Source: Alphaproteobacteria bacterium
GTDB lineage: Bacteria > Pseudomonadota > Alphaproteobacteria > Caulobacterales > Caulobacteraceae
NCBI GenBank assembly: GCA_025359785.1
Contig: JANYET010000019.1
Coordinates: 62,001 to 126,000, forward strand
Reading direction: 5' to 3'
DNA: 64,000 bases
Below are positions 11,508 to 21,135 of the stretch, piece after piece; position 1 is the stretch's first letter, and every line of letters begins with the position of its first letter. Position numbers and translations under genes: made by a program. The notes beneath the pieces were generated by a model. The model was not told where the DNA came from and made no database searches. It saw nothing but the letters and a program-made list of their open reading frames with translations.

Positions 11508-11996
11508 TCAGGTTAGGTCGGCGAGGCGGAAGCCCGCGATACGGTGAATCTGGGCGATGGTGGCGCCAAACTCGGTCTCCGGATCATTGGCCAGCCGGGC
11601 CTCGAAGGCCGTCAGGATATCGGCCCGCGTCAGGCCCTTCACCGCCACGATGAAGGGAAAGCCGAAGCGGGCGTTGTAGGCGCCGTTGAGCTGCTGGAAC
11701 GCCTCGAACTCCGCGGCCGAACACTGGTCGAGCCCCGCGCCCGACTGCTCCTTCACCGAAGCCTCGGCCATCCGCGTTCGGCTCGCAAGCTCCGGGTGCG
11801 CGCGGATCAGCGCCAGCTGCAGCGCGCGCGGGGCGGCGTCCACCTCAGCCCGCATCGCCGCCGCCAGCGCCGACGGGTCGTCCAACCCGCCCGCCTCCAC
11901 CGCCGGCCAGACGCGCTGCGCCACCCAGGGCGAGGCCTCGTAGACCGGCCCGAAGCGCGCCAGGAAATCGGCGTGGGAGAGGTCGCTAACCGTCAT
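11508..11996 (-). CDS. uraD: OHCU decarboxylase (2-oxo-4-hydroxy-4-carboxy-5-ureidoimidazoline)
   Basis: 162 residues, standard size. Converts OHCU to S-allantoin. Motifs: FGPVYEASPWVAQRVW, RAHPELASRTRMAEAS with the catalytic His, SGAGLDQCSAAEFEAFQQLN and the signature NARFGFPFIVAVKGLTRADI. The ATG at 11996 overlaps the end of puuE by 11 bases. A longer upstream open frame exists but lies wholly inside puuE and is discarded. Confidence 0.94.
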   Translation of the reverse strand: MTVSDLSHADFLARFGPVYEASPWVAQRVWPAVEAGGLDDPSALAAAMRAEVDAAPRALQLALIRAHPELASRTRMAEASVKEQSGAGLDQCSAAEFEAFQQLNGAYNARFGFPFIVAVKGLTRADILTAFEARLANDPETEFGATIAQIHRIAGFRLADLT

Positions 11997-12897
11997 GCGG
12001 ATGCCGTTCGCGCCAGTGCCGGGCGATCTCGACGCGCCGGGCGAACCAGACGTCCTTGTGCCCCTGGGCGTAGCGGAGGAACCGCTCGAGGCCCGCCAGC
12101 TTCCCCGGCCGCCCGGACAGCCGGCAGTGCAGACCCACCGACAGCATCTTTGGCGCCGTCTCGCCCTCGGCATAGAGCACGTCAAAGGCGTCCTTCAGGT
12201 AGCTGAAGAAGTCCTCGCCGGTCACCAGCCCGCCGCCGGAGAACCGCATGTCGTTGGCCTCCAGCGTGTAGGGCACGATCAGCTGCGGCGTGCCGCTCAC
12301 CTCTGTCCAGAAGGGGAGGTCGTCGGAATAGTCGTCGGCGTCGTAGAGCAAGCCGCCCTGTTCGGCCACGAGGCGCCGCGTGTTCGGGCTCGTCCGCCCG
12401 GTGTACCAGCCCAGCGGCCGCTCGCCGGTCAGCCGCTTGTGGATTTCCATGGCTCGGATCATGTGCTCGCGCTCCACCGGCTCGGGCACGTCCTGATAGT
12501 TGATCCAGCGCCAGCCGTGGCTGGCGATCTCATGGCCGGCCAGCAGGAAGGCCTCGACCACCGCCGGGTTGCGCTCCATGGCCATGGCGACCCCGAACAC
12601 CGTCACCGGCACACCGCAGCGCTCGAACAGCCGCAACAGCCGCCAGACGCCGGCGCGGCTGCCGTATTCGTAGATCTGCTCGATGCTTATGTGCCGCGCG
12701 CCGACGACCGGCGCCGGGTTGATCAGGTCAGAGAGGAAGGTTTCCGACGCTGCGTCCCCGTGCAGGACGCTCATCTCCCCGCCCTCTTCGTAGTTCAGCA
12801 CCAGTTGCACGGCGATCCGCGCGCCGCCCGGCCAGTCGGCGTGCGGCGGGTTGCGGCCATAGCCGGCAAGGTCGCGGGGATAGGGGTCTTGGGGCAT
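11986..12897 (-). CDS. puuE: Allantoinase PuuE (polysaccharide-deacetylase fold)
   Basis: 303 residues. This metal-dependent allantoinase, unrelated to the amidohydrolase AllB, opens allantoin to allantoate. It shows the PuuE start PRDLAGYGRNPPHADWPGGA, VQLVLNYEEGGEMSVLHGD, the NodB-like metal site GHEIASHGWRWINY, GWYTGRTSPNTRRLV and LYDADDYSDDLPFW. First gene of the minus-strand purine operon; its start is 111 bp from that of uraH on the other strand. Confidence 0.94.
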   Translation of the reverse strand: MPQDPYPRDLAGYGRNPPHADWPGGARIAVQLVLNYEEGGEMSVLHGDAASETFLSDLINPAPVVGARHISIEQIYEYGSRAGVWRLLRLFERCGVPVTVFGVAMAMERNPAVVEAFLLAGHEIASHGWRWINYQDVPEPVEREHMIRAMEIHKRLTGERPLGWYTGRTSPNTRRLVAEQGGLLYDADDYSDDLPFWTEVSGTPQLIVPYTLEANDMRFSGGGLVTGEDFFSYLKDAFDVLYAEGETAPKMLSVGLHCRLSGRPGKLAGLERFLRYAQGHKDVWFARRVEIARHWRERHPHDG

Positions 12898-13008
12898 GAC
12901 TGACCGTATAGCAGGCTTGGCGTTGCCTATAGCCTCGCAAGAAGCCCAAGGAGTTGCAATTCAGGGGGGTTGGACCGACTCTGAGCGGCTGACGATCACG
13001 GAAGATCA
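12898..13008. promoter_or_regulatory. Divergent promoter region between the two purine operons
   Basis: This 111-bp gap must hold promoters for puuE (minus) and uraH (plus). On the minus strand GCTATAGG near 12928-12935 resembles the alphaproteobacterial -10 box GCTANAWC. TTGC and GCAA arms (12923-12926 and 12937-12940) enclose it, and TATAG/CTATA form a wider inverted pair (12907-12911, 12927-12931). No strong -35/-10 pair is seen for uraH. A shared operator is plausible but no known regulator site is recognised. Confidence 0.35.
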
Positions 13009-13350
13009 ATGAGCGGACTGACGACCCACGTCCTCGACACCGCTGGCGGCAGACCCGCCGCCGGCGTGGCGCTGCGCCTGCTGCGCGGCGGGGCAGTGCT
13101 GGTCAGCACGACGACCAACGCCGATGGCCGCTGCGATTCGCCACTGCTCACCGCCGAGGCCATGACGCCGGGCGCCTATCGCCTGGAGTTCGACGTGGGC
13201 GCCTATTATCGCGGCCTGGGCGTGGCTCTGCCCGACCCGGCCTTCCTCGACACTGTCGCCATAGAGTTCGGCATCGCCGAGCCGGCCGCGCACTACCACG
13301 TGCCGCTGCTGGTCAGCCCGTTCGGCTACTCCACCTATCGCGGCAGCTAG
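13009..13350 (+). CDS. uraH: 5-Hydroxyisourate hydrolase (transthyretin-like)
   Basis: 113 residues. Hydrolyses 5-hydroxyisourate, the urate oxidation product, to OHCU. The N-terminal [17 protein letters not shown], the middle [12 protein letters not shown] and the diagnostic C-terminal tetrapeptide YRGS (after GYSTYRGS) are all present; the YRGS end separates enzymes from vertebrate transthyretin. No signal peptide, so cytosolic. First gene of the eight-gene plus-strand purine operon; xdhA starts 2 bp after its stop. Confidence 0.96.
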   Translation: MSGLTTHVLDTAGGRPAAGVALRLLRGGAVLVSTTTNADGRCDSPLLTAEAMTPGAYRLEFDVGAYYRGLGVALPDPAFLDTVAIEFGIAEPAAHYHVPLLVSPFGYSTYRGS

Positions 13351-13352
13351 GC

Positions 13353-14816
13353 ATGACCATGTCTGACGCAAGGAGGCCGATCCGATTCCTGCTGGATGGC
13401 GAGGTCCGCGAACTGACGGACATCGACCCGACCCTGACCGTGCTCAACCTGCTGCGCTACGATCTGCGCCGCACGGGCACCAAGGAAGGTTGCGCCGAGG
13501 GCGACTGCGGCGCCTGCACAGTGGTGCTGGGCGAGCTTCGCGATGGCAAGGTCGCGTTCAAGGCGGTCAACGCCTGTATCCTGTTCGCGCCCATGCTGGA
13601 CGGCCGCGCCCTCTTCACGGTGGAAAGCCTGAAGCGAGACGGCGCTTTGCACCCGATCCAGCAGGCGATGGTGGCCAACCACGGCTCGCAGTGCGGCTTC
13701 TGCACACCCGGCTTCGTCATGAGCCTCTACGCGCACCAGCGTTCGGGCGCCGCCACCGACACCGCGACCCTGAAGGACGCACTCGCCGGCAACCTCTGCC
13801 GCTGCACCGGCTACGGCCCGATCCTGGCCGCCGGCCAGGCCATGGGCGCCGACCCCGACGCGCGCCTGACCGAGGCCCTGGCCGTCGCGCTGAAAGCCAT
13901 CCAGCGCAGCGAAATGCTGCAGGTCGAGCACAAAGGCCGCCGCTTCCTTAGCCCGCGCACCACCGCCGAGTTCGCCACGGCCCTCGAGGCCAACCCGGAC
14001 GCCATCGTCCTCGCCGGCGGCACCGATGTCGGCCTCTGGGTCACGAAACAGCACCGCGACCTCACTGTGATCATCTCGATCAACGAGGTCACTGAACTCC
14101 GCGACATCGAAGACCTGGGCGACGCTGTCCGCATCGGCGCGGCCGTCCGCTATATAGACGCCGAAGCCATTCTCGGCGATCTACATGCCGAGTTCGGCGA
14201 ATTGCTGCGCCGCCTCGGCGGATTGCAGGTCCGGAATGCCGGAACGATCGGTGGCAACATCGCCAACGGCTCGCCCATCGGCGACATGCCGCCCGCCCTG
14301 ATCGCCGCCGGCGCGACCCTTGTGCTGCGCAAGGGCGAGGCCACCCGCAGCCTACCGCTGGAGACCTATTTCCGGGCCTATGGAGAGCAGGACCGGCGGC
14401 CTGGCGAATTCGTCGAAGCGGTGATCATTCCGAAGCTCTCAGCGAATCGCCTGTTCAGAATCTACAAGCTTTCCAAGCGCTTCGACCAGGATATCTCTGC
14501 TGTCTGCGCCGGAATTTCTATCGGCCTGGAGGCTGGGAGCGTCACCGACACCCGCATCGCGTTCGGCGGCATGGCGGCCACACCTAAGCGCGCAACGGCG
14601 TGCGAAGCCGCCCTTACAGGCCGGCCGTGGACCGAGGCCACCGTCCGCGCTGCCGCGGGGGCCCTGGCGGCCGACTTCCAGCCCATCGACGACATGCGCG
14701 CGTCAGCCGCCTATCGCCTGAAGGCCGCCCAGAACCTGCTGATCCGCGCCTTCCTGGAAAGCAGCGCGCCCACGCCCCTGCGCATCCTCGGCGCCGAGGC
14801 GGTGTCCCATGGCTGA
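13353..14816 (+). CDS. xdhA: Xanthine dehydrogenase small subunit (2Fe-2S and FAD)
   Basis: 487 residues. The N-terminal [2Fe-2S] domains have EGCAEGDCGACTVVLGE and QCGFCTPGFVMSLYAH with NLCRCTGYGPI. The FAD domain starts near residue 190 with FLSPRTTAEFATAL, VLAGGTDVGLWVTK and LRRLGGLQVRNAGTIGGNIA. Passes electrons from the molybdenum site to NAD+. Start ATG at 13353; a second ATG two codons later is possible. It overlaps xdhB by 8 bases. Confidence 0.97.
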   Translation: MTMSDARRPIRFLLDGEVRELTDIDPTLTVLNLLRYDLRRTGTKEGCAEGDCGACTVVLGELRDGKVAFKAVNACILFAPMLDGRALFTVESLKRDGALHPIQQAMVANHGSQCGFCTPGFVMSLYAHQRSGAATDTATLKDALAGNLCRCTGYGPILAAGQAMGADPDARLTEALAVALKAIQRSEMLQVEHKGRRFLSPRTTAEFATALEANPDAIVLAGGTDVGLWVTKQHRDLTVIISINEVTELRDIEDLGDAVRIGAAVRYIDAEAILGDLHAEFGELLRRLGGLQVRNAGTIGGNIANGSPIGDMPPALIAAGATLVLRKGEATRSLPLETYFRAYGEQDRRPGEFVEAVIIPKLSANRLFRIYKLSKRFDQDISAVCAGISIGLEAGSVTDTRIAFGGMAATPKRATACEAALTGRPWTEATVRAAAGALAADFQPIDDMRASAAYRLKAAQNLLIRAFLESSAPTPLRILGAEAVSHG

Positions 14817-17163
14817 ACCGGGGGCTGACACCGGCGAAACGCTGCGCACGCTTACCGCGCTCCACACGTCCATCGCCCACGACAGCGCCGGAAAGCACGT
14901 CTCGGGCGAGGCGCTGTATATCGACGACCTGCCGGAGCCTAAGGGCCTGCTGCATCTCTACGTCGGCCAGAGCACCCGAGCCCACGCCTGCGTCACTCGC
15001 CTTGACCTGACCGCCGTCCGCGCCGCGCCCGGCGTGGTCTGCGTGCTCACTTCGGCCGATGTCCCCGGCCGCAACGACATCGGCCCGGTGCAGAACGACG
15101 AGCCCTTGCTGACCGACGGGATCGTCCGCTTCGTGGGCCAGCCGCTGTTCGCCGTGGCCGCCGAGTCACTTCCCAAGGCGCGCGCCGCCGCCGCCCTCGC
15201 GGTCGTCGAATACGAAGACCGGCCGGCGCTGCTGACCATCGAGGCCGCCCGCGCCGCCAACGCGCTGATCGAAGACAGCCAGACCATGCGCCTGGGCGAC
15301 GCACACGCCGCCATTGCTGCAGCGCAGCATACTCTCTCCGGCAGACTGGCTATCGGCGGCCAGGACCACTTCTATCTGGAGGGCCAGGTGGCGCTTGTCG
15401 TGCCTGGCGAGGACGGCGACCTGCACGTCTGGTCGTCCACCCAGAACCCGACCGAGACCCAGCATCTGGTCGCCCGGTGTCTCGGCCTGCGCGACAACGC
15501 CGTCGTCGTTGAGGTGCGCCGCATGGGCGGCGCCTTCGGCGGCAAGGAGACGCAGTCGGTCCACTATGCCGCGCTGGCGGCGTTGGCGGCCACCAAGACC
15601 GGCCGCCCCTGCAAGGTGCGCCTCGACCGCGACGACGACATGGTGATGACCGGCAAGCGGCACGCCTTCATCACCGACTGGCAGGTGGGCTTCGACGCCG
15701 ACGGACGGCTCAAGGGCGCGGCCTTCGAGCTCGCCAGCCGTTGCGGCCACTCCGCCGATCTCTCGATCGCCATCAACGACCGGGCGATGTTCCACTCCGA
15801 CAATGCCTACGCCCTGCAGGCCGCCGAGATCGTTTCGCACCGTATGCGGACGAATACCGTCTCCGACACGGCGTTCCGCGGCTTTGGCGGGCCCCAGGGC
15901 ATGATGGGGATCGAGCGCGCGATGGACGCCATCGCCCTCCACCTGGGCAAGGACGCACTGGATGTGCGCCTCGCCAACCTCTACGGCGTGGCCGGCGACC
16001 AGACCCCCTATGGCCAGACCGTCAACGACGCCGTGATCTCCGCGATCGTGAGCGAACTGGAGGCCTCCAGCGACTACCGCGCCCGCCGGCAGGCGATCGC
16101 CGCCTGGAACGCGTCGAACAGCATCCTCAAGCGCGGCCTGGCGCTGACACCGGTGAAGTTCGGCATCTCCTTCACCGCCAACCATCTGAACCAGGCCGGC
16201 GCCCTGGTCCACGTCTACACCGACGGCTCGATCCACCTGAACCACGGCGGGACCGAGATGGGGCAGGGGCTCAATATCAAGGTCGCCCAGGTGGTCGCCC
16301 ACGAGTTCCAGGTCCCGCTCGAGACCGTCAAGATCACCGCCACGCGCACGGACAAAGTGCCCAACACCTCTGCGACGGCCGCCTCTTCCGGCAGCGATCT
16401 CAACGGGATGGCCGCCCAGGCCGCGGCCCGGATCATCAAGGAGCGCCTCGTCGCATTCGCCGCCAAGACCTACGACTGCGCGCCCAGCGCCGTGGTCTTC
16501 CGACCCGGCGGCGTCCAGGCCGGCGACACCACGCTGGCCTTTACCGAACTCGTCCGCCGCGCCTATTTCGAGCGGATTTCACTGTCGGCCACCGGCTATT
16601 ACCGCACGCCGGAAATTCACTACGACCGCGCGCGCCACCACGGTCGGCCCTTCTACTATTTCGCCTATGGCGCGGCCTGTTCCGAGGTGGTCATCGATAC
16701 GCTAACCGGCGAGAACAAGGTGACCCGCGTCGACATCCTCCACGACTGTGGCCGGTCCCTGAATCCCGCGGTCGATGCCGGCCAGATCGAGGGCGGGTTC
16801 ATCCAGGGCATGGGCTGGCTGACCACCGAGGAACTGGTGTTCGACGACAAAGGCCGCCTGCGCACACATGCTCCGTCTACGTACAAAATTCCGACCGCGG
16901 GGGACCGGCCGGACGCCTTCCACCTCGCGCTCTGGCAGGGTGGCGAGAACCGCGAGGCGACGATCCATCGCTCCAAGGCCGTGGGCGAGCCGCCGCTGAT
17001 GCTGGCCATTTCGGTGTTCTCGGCGCTGACCGACGCCGTCGCCAGCGTGGCCGACCACCGGGTTATGCCCGACCTCGACGCGCCGGCCACGCCGGAGCGT
17101 ATCCTGGCCGCCGTCGAGGAGGTGCGCGAAAGGGCCTCCACCCAGTCTTGGTGGAAAACATGA
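14809..17163 (+). CDS. xdhB: Xanthine dehydrogenase large (molybdopterin) subunit
   Basis: 784 residues, normal for bacterial XdhB. Oxidises hypoxanthine/xanthine to urate. Moco-binding motifs are VRRMGGAFGGKETQSV, DTAFRGFGGPQGMMG (with the arginine that distinguishes xanthine dehydrogenase from aldehyde oxidase), NHGGTEMGQGLNIKV and the catalytic glutamate in SKAVGEPPLMLAIS. N-terminus HDSAGKHVSGEALYIDD is typical. Its stop overlaps the xdhC start by ATGA. Confidence 0.97.
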   Translation: MAEPGADTGETLRTLTALHTSIAHDSAGKHVSGEALYIDDLPEPKGLLHLYVGQSTRAHACVTRLDLTAVRAAPGVVCVLTSADVPGRNDIGPVQNDEPLLTDGIVRFVGQPLFAVAAESLPKARAAAALAVVEYEDRPALLTIEAARAANALIEDSQTMRLGDAHAAIAAAQHTLSGRLAIGGQDHFYLEGQVALVVPGEDGDLHVWSSTQNPTETQHLVARCLGLRDNAVVVEVRRMGGAFGGKETQSVHYAALAALAATKTGRPCKVRLDRDDDMVMTGKRHAFITDWQVGFDADGRLKGAAFELASRCGHSADLSIAINDRAMFHSDNAYALQAAEIVSHRMRTNTVSDTAFRGFGGPQGMMGIERAMDAIALHLGKDALDVRLANLYGVAGDQTPYGQTVNDAVISAIVSELEASSDYRARRQAIAAWNASNSILKRGLALTPVKFGISFTANHLNQAGALVHVYTDGSIHLNHGGTEMGQGLNIKVAQVVAHEFQVPLETVKITATRTDKVPNTSATAASSGSDLNGMAAQAAARIIKERLVAFAAKTYDCAPSAVVFRPGGVQAGDTTLAFTELVRRAYFERISLSATGYYRTPEIHYDRARHHGRPFYYFAYGAACSEVVIDTLTGENKVTRVDILHDCGRSLNPAVDAGQIEGGFIQGMGWLTTEELVFDDKGRLRTHAPSTYKIPTAGDRPDAFHLALWQGGENREATIHRSKAVGEPPLMLAISVFSALTDAVASVADHRVMPDLDAPATPERILAAVEEVRERASTQSWWKT

Positions 17164-18119
17164 GCGAGTGGATCGACCAGGCCCTGGCCGCCGTCACCCG
17201 CGGCGAACAACTCGCCATGGCCACCGTGGTGGGCGCGCAAGGGTCCACGCCGCGCGAGATCGGCGCCCGCATGCTGGTCTGGCCCGACCATTTCACCGGC
17301 ACTATCGGCGGCGGCTCGCTGGAACGTCAGGCGCTGGATCAGGCGCGCAAACTGCTCACCCACGACACGCGCCGCCACGCGCTGCAGGACTATCCGCTTG
17401 GGCCCCTGCTCGGCCAATGCTGCGGCGGCCGCGTGCGACTGCTGGTCGAGCGGCTCGATGCCGAGAGCGCCCCTTGGCTCGCCGACGCCGCGCAGGCCTG
17501 CGAGCAGGGCCAACCCTTCCGCCTGCAGGCCGCTATCGATGGCGCGAACCTCACGCGTTCCGTCGCCGCCGGCGGCGGCGAAGACCCCGCCGATAACGTC
17601 CCGCGCATCCCGATCCCCGAGGTCCGCACGCTGTCGGAAGCCATCACGCCGGCCAAGCCGCGTCTGGTGATCTTCGGCGCCGGCCACGTGGGCCAGGCGG
17701 TGGCGCGCGCCTTTGCGCCGCTGCCCTTCCATCTGGACTGGCTCGCCAGCCGCGAGGATCTGCGGCCCGAGGCCGGCGGAACTCAGGCGACGATCCTGGA
17801 CGAAGACGACCTGGAGGCCTGCGTCTCGGCGGCGCCCGCTGGAACCCTCCTGGCGATCTTCACCCACAGCCACGATCTCGACTATCGCCTGACCCGCGCG
17901 GCCCTGGCCCGAGGCGACTTCGGTTACCTCGGCCTGATCGGGTCGCGGACCAAGCGCGCGCGGTTCGAGAGCCGGCTGCGGGACGATGGCTTCAGCGACG
18001 CCGACCTCGCCCGCCTCATCTGTCCGATCGGCATCCCGACGCTGAAGAGCAAGGCGCCCGCCGTGATCGCTGTTTCGCTGGCTGCGGAACTTTTAGCGCT
18101 GACGGAGGCCTCGGAATGA
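17160..18119 (+). CDS. xdhC: XdhC, molybdenum cofactor sulfuration and insertion factor
   Basis: 319 residues. XdhC binds Moco, helps its sulfuration and delivers it to XdhB. Seen here are the N-terminal ATVVGAQGSTPREIGARML and GTIGGGSLERQALDQA, GPLLGQCCGGRVRLL with the paired cysteines, and the C-terminal Rossmann segment LVIFGAGHVGQAVA followed by FTHSHDLDYRLTRAAL and GYLGLIGSRTKRARF. ATG at 17160 overlaps the xdhB stop; the downstream puuD start overlaps its stop. A far longer upstream open frame is antisense-free shadow of xdhB and is rejected. Confidence 0.95.
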   Translation: MSEWIDQALAAVTRGEQLAMATVVGAQGSTPREIGARMLVWPDHFTGTIGGGSLERQALDQARKLLTHDTRRHALQDYPLGPLLGQCCGGRVRLLVERLDAESAPWLADAAQACEQGQPFRLQAAIDGANLTRSVAAGGGEDPADNVPRIPIPEVRTLSEAITPAKPRLVIFGAGHVGQAVARAFAPLPFHLDWLASREDLRPEAGGTQATILDEDDLEACVSAAPAGTLLAIFTHSHDLDYRLTRAALARGDFGYLGLIGSRTKRARFESRLRDDGFSDADLARLICPIGIPTLKSKAPAVIAVSLAAELLALTEASE

Positions 18120-19321
18120 CTTTTGACTGGGCCGCGTGGGCCAACCTCGCCCTCCGATGGCTGCACCTGACAGCTGGCATCGCCTGGATCGGCTCATCGT
18201 TCTATTTCATGTGGCTGGACAGCCACTTGAAGGCCCCGGCCAACCCGCCGCCAAAGACCGCGACGGGGGGCGTCGCGGGCGAGTTGTGGAGCGTCCATTC
18301 CGGCGGCTTCTACCACCAGATGAAGTTCATGGTGGCGCCGCAGGGCATGCCCGACGAGCTGCATTGGTTCAAATGGGAGGCCTACACCACCTGGATTTCA
18401 GGCGTCCTGCTGCTGGCCCTGATCTTCTATGTCGGCGCCGACGTGAACCTGATCGACGCATCCAGGCTCGCGCTGACCAACTGGCAGGCCATCGGCATCG
18501 GTGTCGGGTCCTTGGCCCTCGGATGGCTGGCCTACGACACCCTTTGCCGCTCGCCGCTGGGCGCCAATCTGCGCGCCTTTGGCGTGATCTGGTTCCTGGT
18601 GCTGACCGCCGCCGCCTACGGTCTCACCCGCGTCTTCTCCGACCTCGGCGCGGTGATGCATGTCGGCGCGATCATCGGCACGGTGATGGTCGCCAACGTC
18701 TTTCTGGTCATCATCCCCAATCAGCGGAAGGTGGTGGCCCAGGTCCTGGCCGGCGAAACGCCCGATCCCGCACTCGGCAAACAGGCCAAGCAGCGCAGCG
18801 TCCACAACAATTACATGACGCTCCCGGTGCTGTTCGTGATGATCAGCAACCACTATCCGATGATCGTCTCGGCGCCGCTCAACTGGCTGTGGCTGGCGGG
18901 CCTGGGGATCGTCGGCTGGACCATTCGCCACTTCTTCAACCTGAAGAACGCCGGCCAGCTGCGCTTCGACGTCCTGGCGCTGGGCGCGCTGGCCTTCATC
19001 ACCGTCGCCGTCCTGAACGAGACCGCCAAGCCGCCGCCGGCCGCGCCGGTCGCGGTTCCGCCGTTCACGGAGGTTCGCGCGCTGATCGACCGTCACTGCG
19101 TCACGTGCCACGCCGCCCAGCCGACCCACAAAGGCATCCTTGCCCCGCCCAACGGCGTCGTCCTAGACACTGACGAAGGGCTGACGAAGAACGCCGCCAA
19201 GGTCTACGAGCGCGCCGTGAAGACCCACTCCATGCCGCTCAACAACGAGACCAAGATGACCGACGCCGAGCGCGCCAGCCTGGGCGCCTGGATCAGCGCC
19301 GGCGCCAAGGTGGGGTCCTAG
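18116..19321 (+). CDS. puuD: Membrane urate oxidase PuuD with C-terminal cytochrome c domain
   Basis: 401 residues. PuuD oxidises urate to 5-hydroxyisourate at the membrane and passes electrons to the respiratory chain, replacing the peroxide-forming soluble uricase. It begins [20 protein letters not shown], has about eight hydrophobic helices, a conserved [16 protein letters not shown] and [20 protein letters not shown], then a soluble tail carrying a haem c site CVTCH near residue 325 and a likely Met ligand in [13 protein letters not shown]. No other uricase is in the island. Confidence 0.94.
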   Translation: MTFDWAAWANLALRWLHLTAGIAWIGSSFYFMWLDSHLKAPANPPPKTATGGVAGELWSVHSGGFYHQMKFMVAPQGMPDELHWFKWEAYTTWISGVLLLALIFYVGADVNLIDASRLALTNWQAIGIGVGSLALGWLAYDTLCRSPLGANLRAFGVIWFLVLTAAAYGLTRVFSDLGAVMHVGAIIGTVMVANVFLVIIPNQRKVVAQVLAGETPDPALGKQAKQRSVHNNYMTLPVLFVMISNHYPMIVSAPLNWLWLAGLGIVGWTIRHFFNLKNAGQLRFDVLALGALAFITVAVLNETAKPPPAAPVAVPPFTEVRALIDRHCVTCHAAQPTHKGILAPPNGVVLDTDEGLTKNAAKVYERAVKTHSMPLNNETKMTDAERASLGAWISAGAKVGS

Positions 19322-19809
19322 TGCGCCAGGTCACTCCTGAGCCCCTTACCGCCGAGGCCTTCGCCCCCTTCGGCGACGTCATCGAGGCCTCCGATCACGC
19401 CGAGCAGATCGCCATCAACTACGGCCAGACCACGCGTTTCAACGATCTGGCCCGCATCGATGTGGCCGGCGGCCACGCCATCGTCAGCATCTTCCGGGGC
19501 CGGCCGCTTGACCCGCCGCACCTGAAGATCTTCGAGCGCCATCCCCTGGGGAGCCAGAGCTTCACGCCCCTGCAAGGCCGGCCGTTCCTGGTGGCCGTCG
19601 CCCCGCCGGGCGACCTCAATCCCGCCGCGATCCGTGTCTTCCGGGCTGAGGGCCATCAGGGCGTCAACTACGCCAAGGGCGTCTGGCACCACTACCTGCT
19701 GCCCCTGGGCGCCGAGAGCGACTTCCTGGTCCTCGACCGCGACGGCCCCGGCGAAAACCTCGACGAGATCGAGCTGGCGCCCACCGACCAGATCGCGGTG
19801 CGGCTATGA
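19321..19809 (+). CDS. allA: Ureidoglycolate lyase
   Basis: 162 residues. Splits ureidoglycolate to glyoxylate and urea. Family motifs: [13 protein letters not shown] at the N-terminus, [17 protein letters not shown] in the middle with the catalytic region, and [19 protein letters not shown] near residue 118. GTG start at 19321 shares one base with the puuD TAG stop. It completes the allantoicase route; the released urea is a second feed for urease. Confidence 0.94.
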   Translation: MRQVTPEPLTAEAFAPFGDVIEASDHAEQIAINYGQTTRFNDLARIDVAGGHAIVSIFRGRPLDPPHLKIFERHPLGSQSFTPLQGRPFLVAVAPPGDLNPAAIRVFRAEGHQGVNYAKGVWHHYLLPLGAESDFLVLDRDGPGENLDEIELAPTDQIAVRL

Positions 19810-21128
19810 CCGGGAGGGCGGGGACCCGCCACGCCTACCGGGCCGGCCTGCTGCACATGCTGGCCGACCCCTGCCAGGCGCCCGCGGAGCAGGCTTTCGC
19901 CTACCACCAGGACGGCCTGCTGGTCGTGGAGGACGGCCATGTGGCGGCTTTTGGAGCGTATACGGATATATTTCCGACGCTGACGTCCGAAACGCCTGTA
20001 ACGACCTTTCCCGGCAAGCTGATCACCCCGGGTTTCGTCGACGCCCACATCCACTATCCGCAGGTCGATGTGGTGGCTGCCTGGGGCTCGCAGCTGCTCG
20101 ACTGGCTACATACCCATACCTTCCCCGCCGAGCAGGCCTTCGCCGACCGCGCCCACGCCGACGAGGCCGCCGCCTTCTTCCTGAACCAGTTGCTGCGCAA
20201 CGGCACGACCAGCGCGCTGGTGTTCGGCACGGTCCACAAGACCTCCGTGGACGCTCTCTTCGACGCCGCGCTGGCCCGCAACATGCGCTTGATCGCCGGC
20301 AAGGTGCTGATGGACCGCAACGCGCCCGCGGGCCTTACCGACACGGTCGAGACCGGCCGGGCCGACACCGAGGCCCTGATCCGCGCCTGGCGCGGCCGTG
20401 GACGCCTCGGCTATGCGGTGACGCCGCGCTTCGCCGTCACCTCCTCCGGCGCCCAGCTCGCCATGGCCGGCGCGGTGGCGGCGGCCCATCCGGATGTGCT
20501 CATCCACACGCATATGTCTGAGAACCTTGAGGAAATCTCCCGGGTGGGCGAGCTGTTTCCAGACGCCCGCGACTACCTGGACGTCTATGCGAGGTACGGC
20601 CTCGTCACCCCGCGTTCGGTCTTTGCCCATTGCGTCCATGCCTCGGACGATGCGCTGCGCCGGATGGCCGCCGCCGGCGCCTCGGTCGCCTTCTGCCCGT
20701 CGTCGAACCTGCTGCTGGGCTCGGGGCTGTTCAGCCTGAAGCAGGCCTGCGGTTGCGGCGTCACCGTGGGTCTCGGCACCGACATCGGCGCAGGCGCGAG
20801 CTTCTCCCTGCCGCACATGATGGGCGAGGCGTACAAGGTCGGCCAACTCGGCGGCGAAACCCTTGACCCGATGCACGCCTTCTACCTCGCGACACTGTCC
20901 GGCGCGAAGGCCCTGCGGATCGACGACAAGGTCGGCAATCTGGCGCCCGGCAAGGAAGCCGATTTCCTGGTCCTGGACTTCGCCGCGACGCCCCTGCTGG
21001 CGCGACGCGCGGCCTCGGCGGCCACCGTCGCCGAGAAGATCTTTATACTGAGCATCCTTGGCGATGACCGCGCGATTTCCCGAACCTACCTGGCCGGCGC
21101 CCTCGCCCATAGCCGTGACGGAGCTTAG
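19806..21128 (+). CDS. guaD: Guanine deaminase
   Basis: 440 residues. Deaminates guanine to xanthine, the entry point from guanine into this pathway. Amidohydrolase metal motifs are [45 protein letters not shown] and [18 protein letters not shown]. The ATG overlaps the allA stop by four bases. Length and motifs match bacterial GuaD rather than adenosine deaminase or chlorohydrolases. Confidence 0.95.
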   Translation: MTGRAGTRHAYRAGLLHMLADPCQAPAEQAFAYHQDGLLVVEDGHVAAFGAYTDIFPTLTSETPVTTFPGKLITPGFVDAHIHYPQVDVVAAWGSQLLDWLHTHTFPAEQAFADRAHADEAAAFFLNQLLRNGTTSALVFGTVHKTSVDALFDAALARNMRLIAGKVLMDRNAPAGLTDTVETGRADTEALIRAWRGRGRLGYAVTPRFAVTSSGAQLAMAGAVAAAHPDVLIHTHMSENLEEISRVGELFPDARDYLDVYARYGLVTPRSVFAHCVHASDDALRRMAAAGASVAFCPSSNLLLGSGLFSLKQACGCGVTVGLGTDIGAGASFSLPHMMGEAYKVGQLGGETLDPMHAFYLATLSGAKALRIDDKVGNLAPGKEADFLVLDFAATPLLARRAASAATVAEKIFILSILGDDRAISRTYLAGALAHSRDGA

Positions 21129-21135
21129 AAGACCC

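Noticed and set aside
15741..17159. In-frame extension upstream of xdhC
   Set aside because: It overlaps xdhB in another frame and is Arg/Pro/Gly-rich; the XdhC family starts at MSEWIDQAL.
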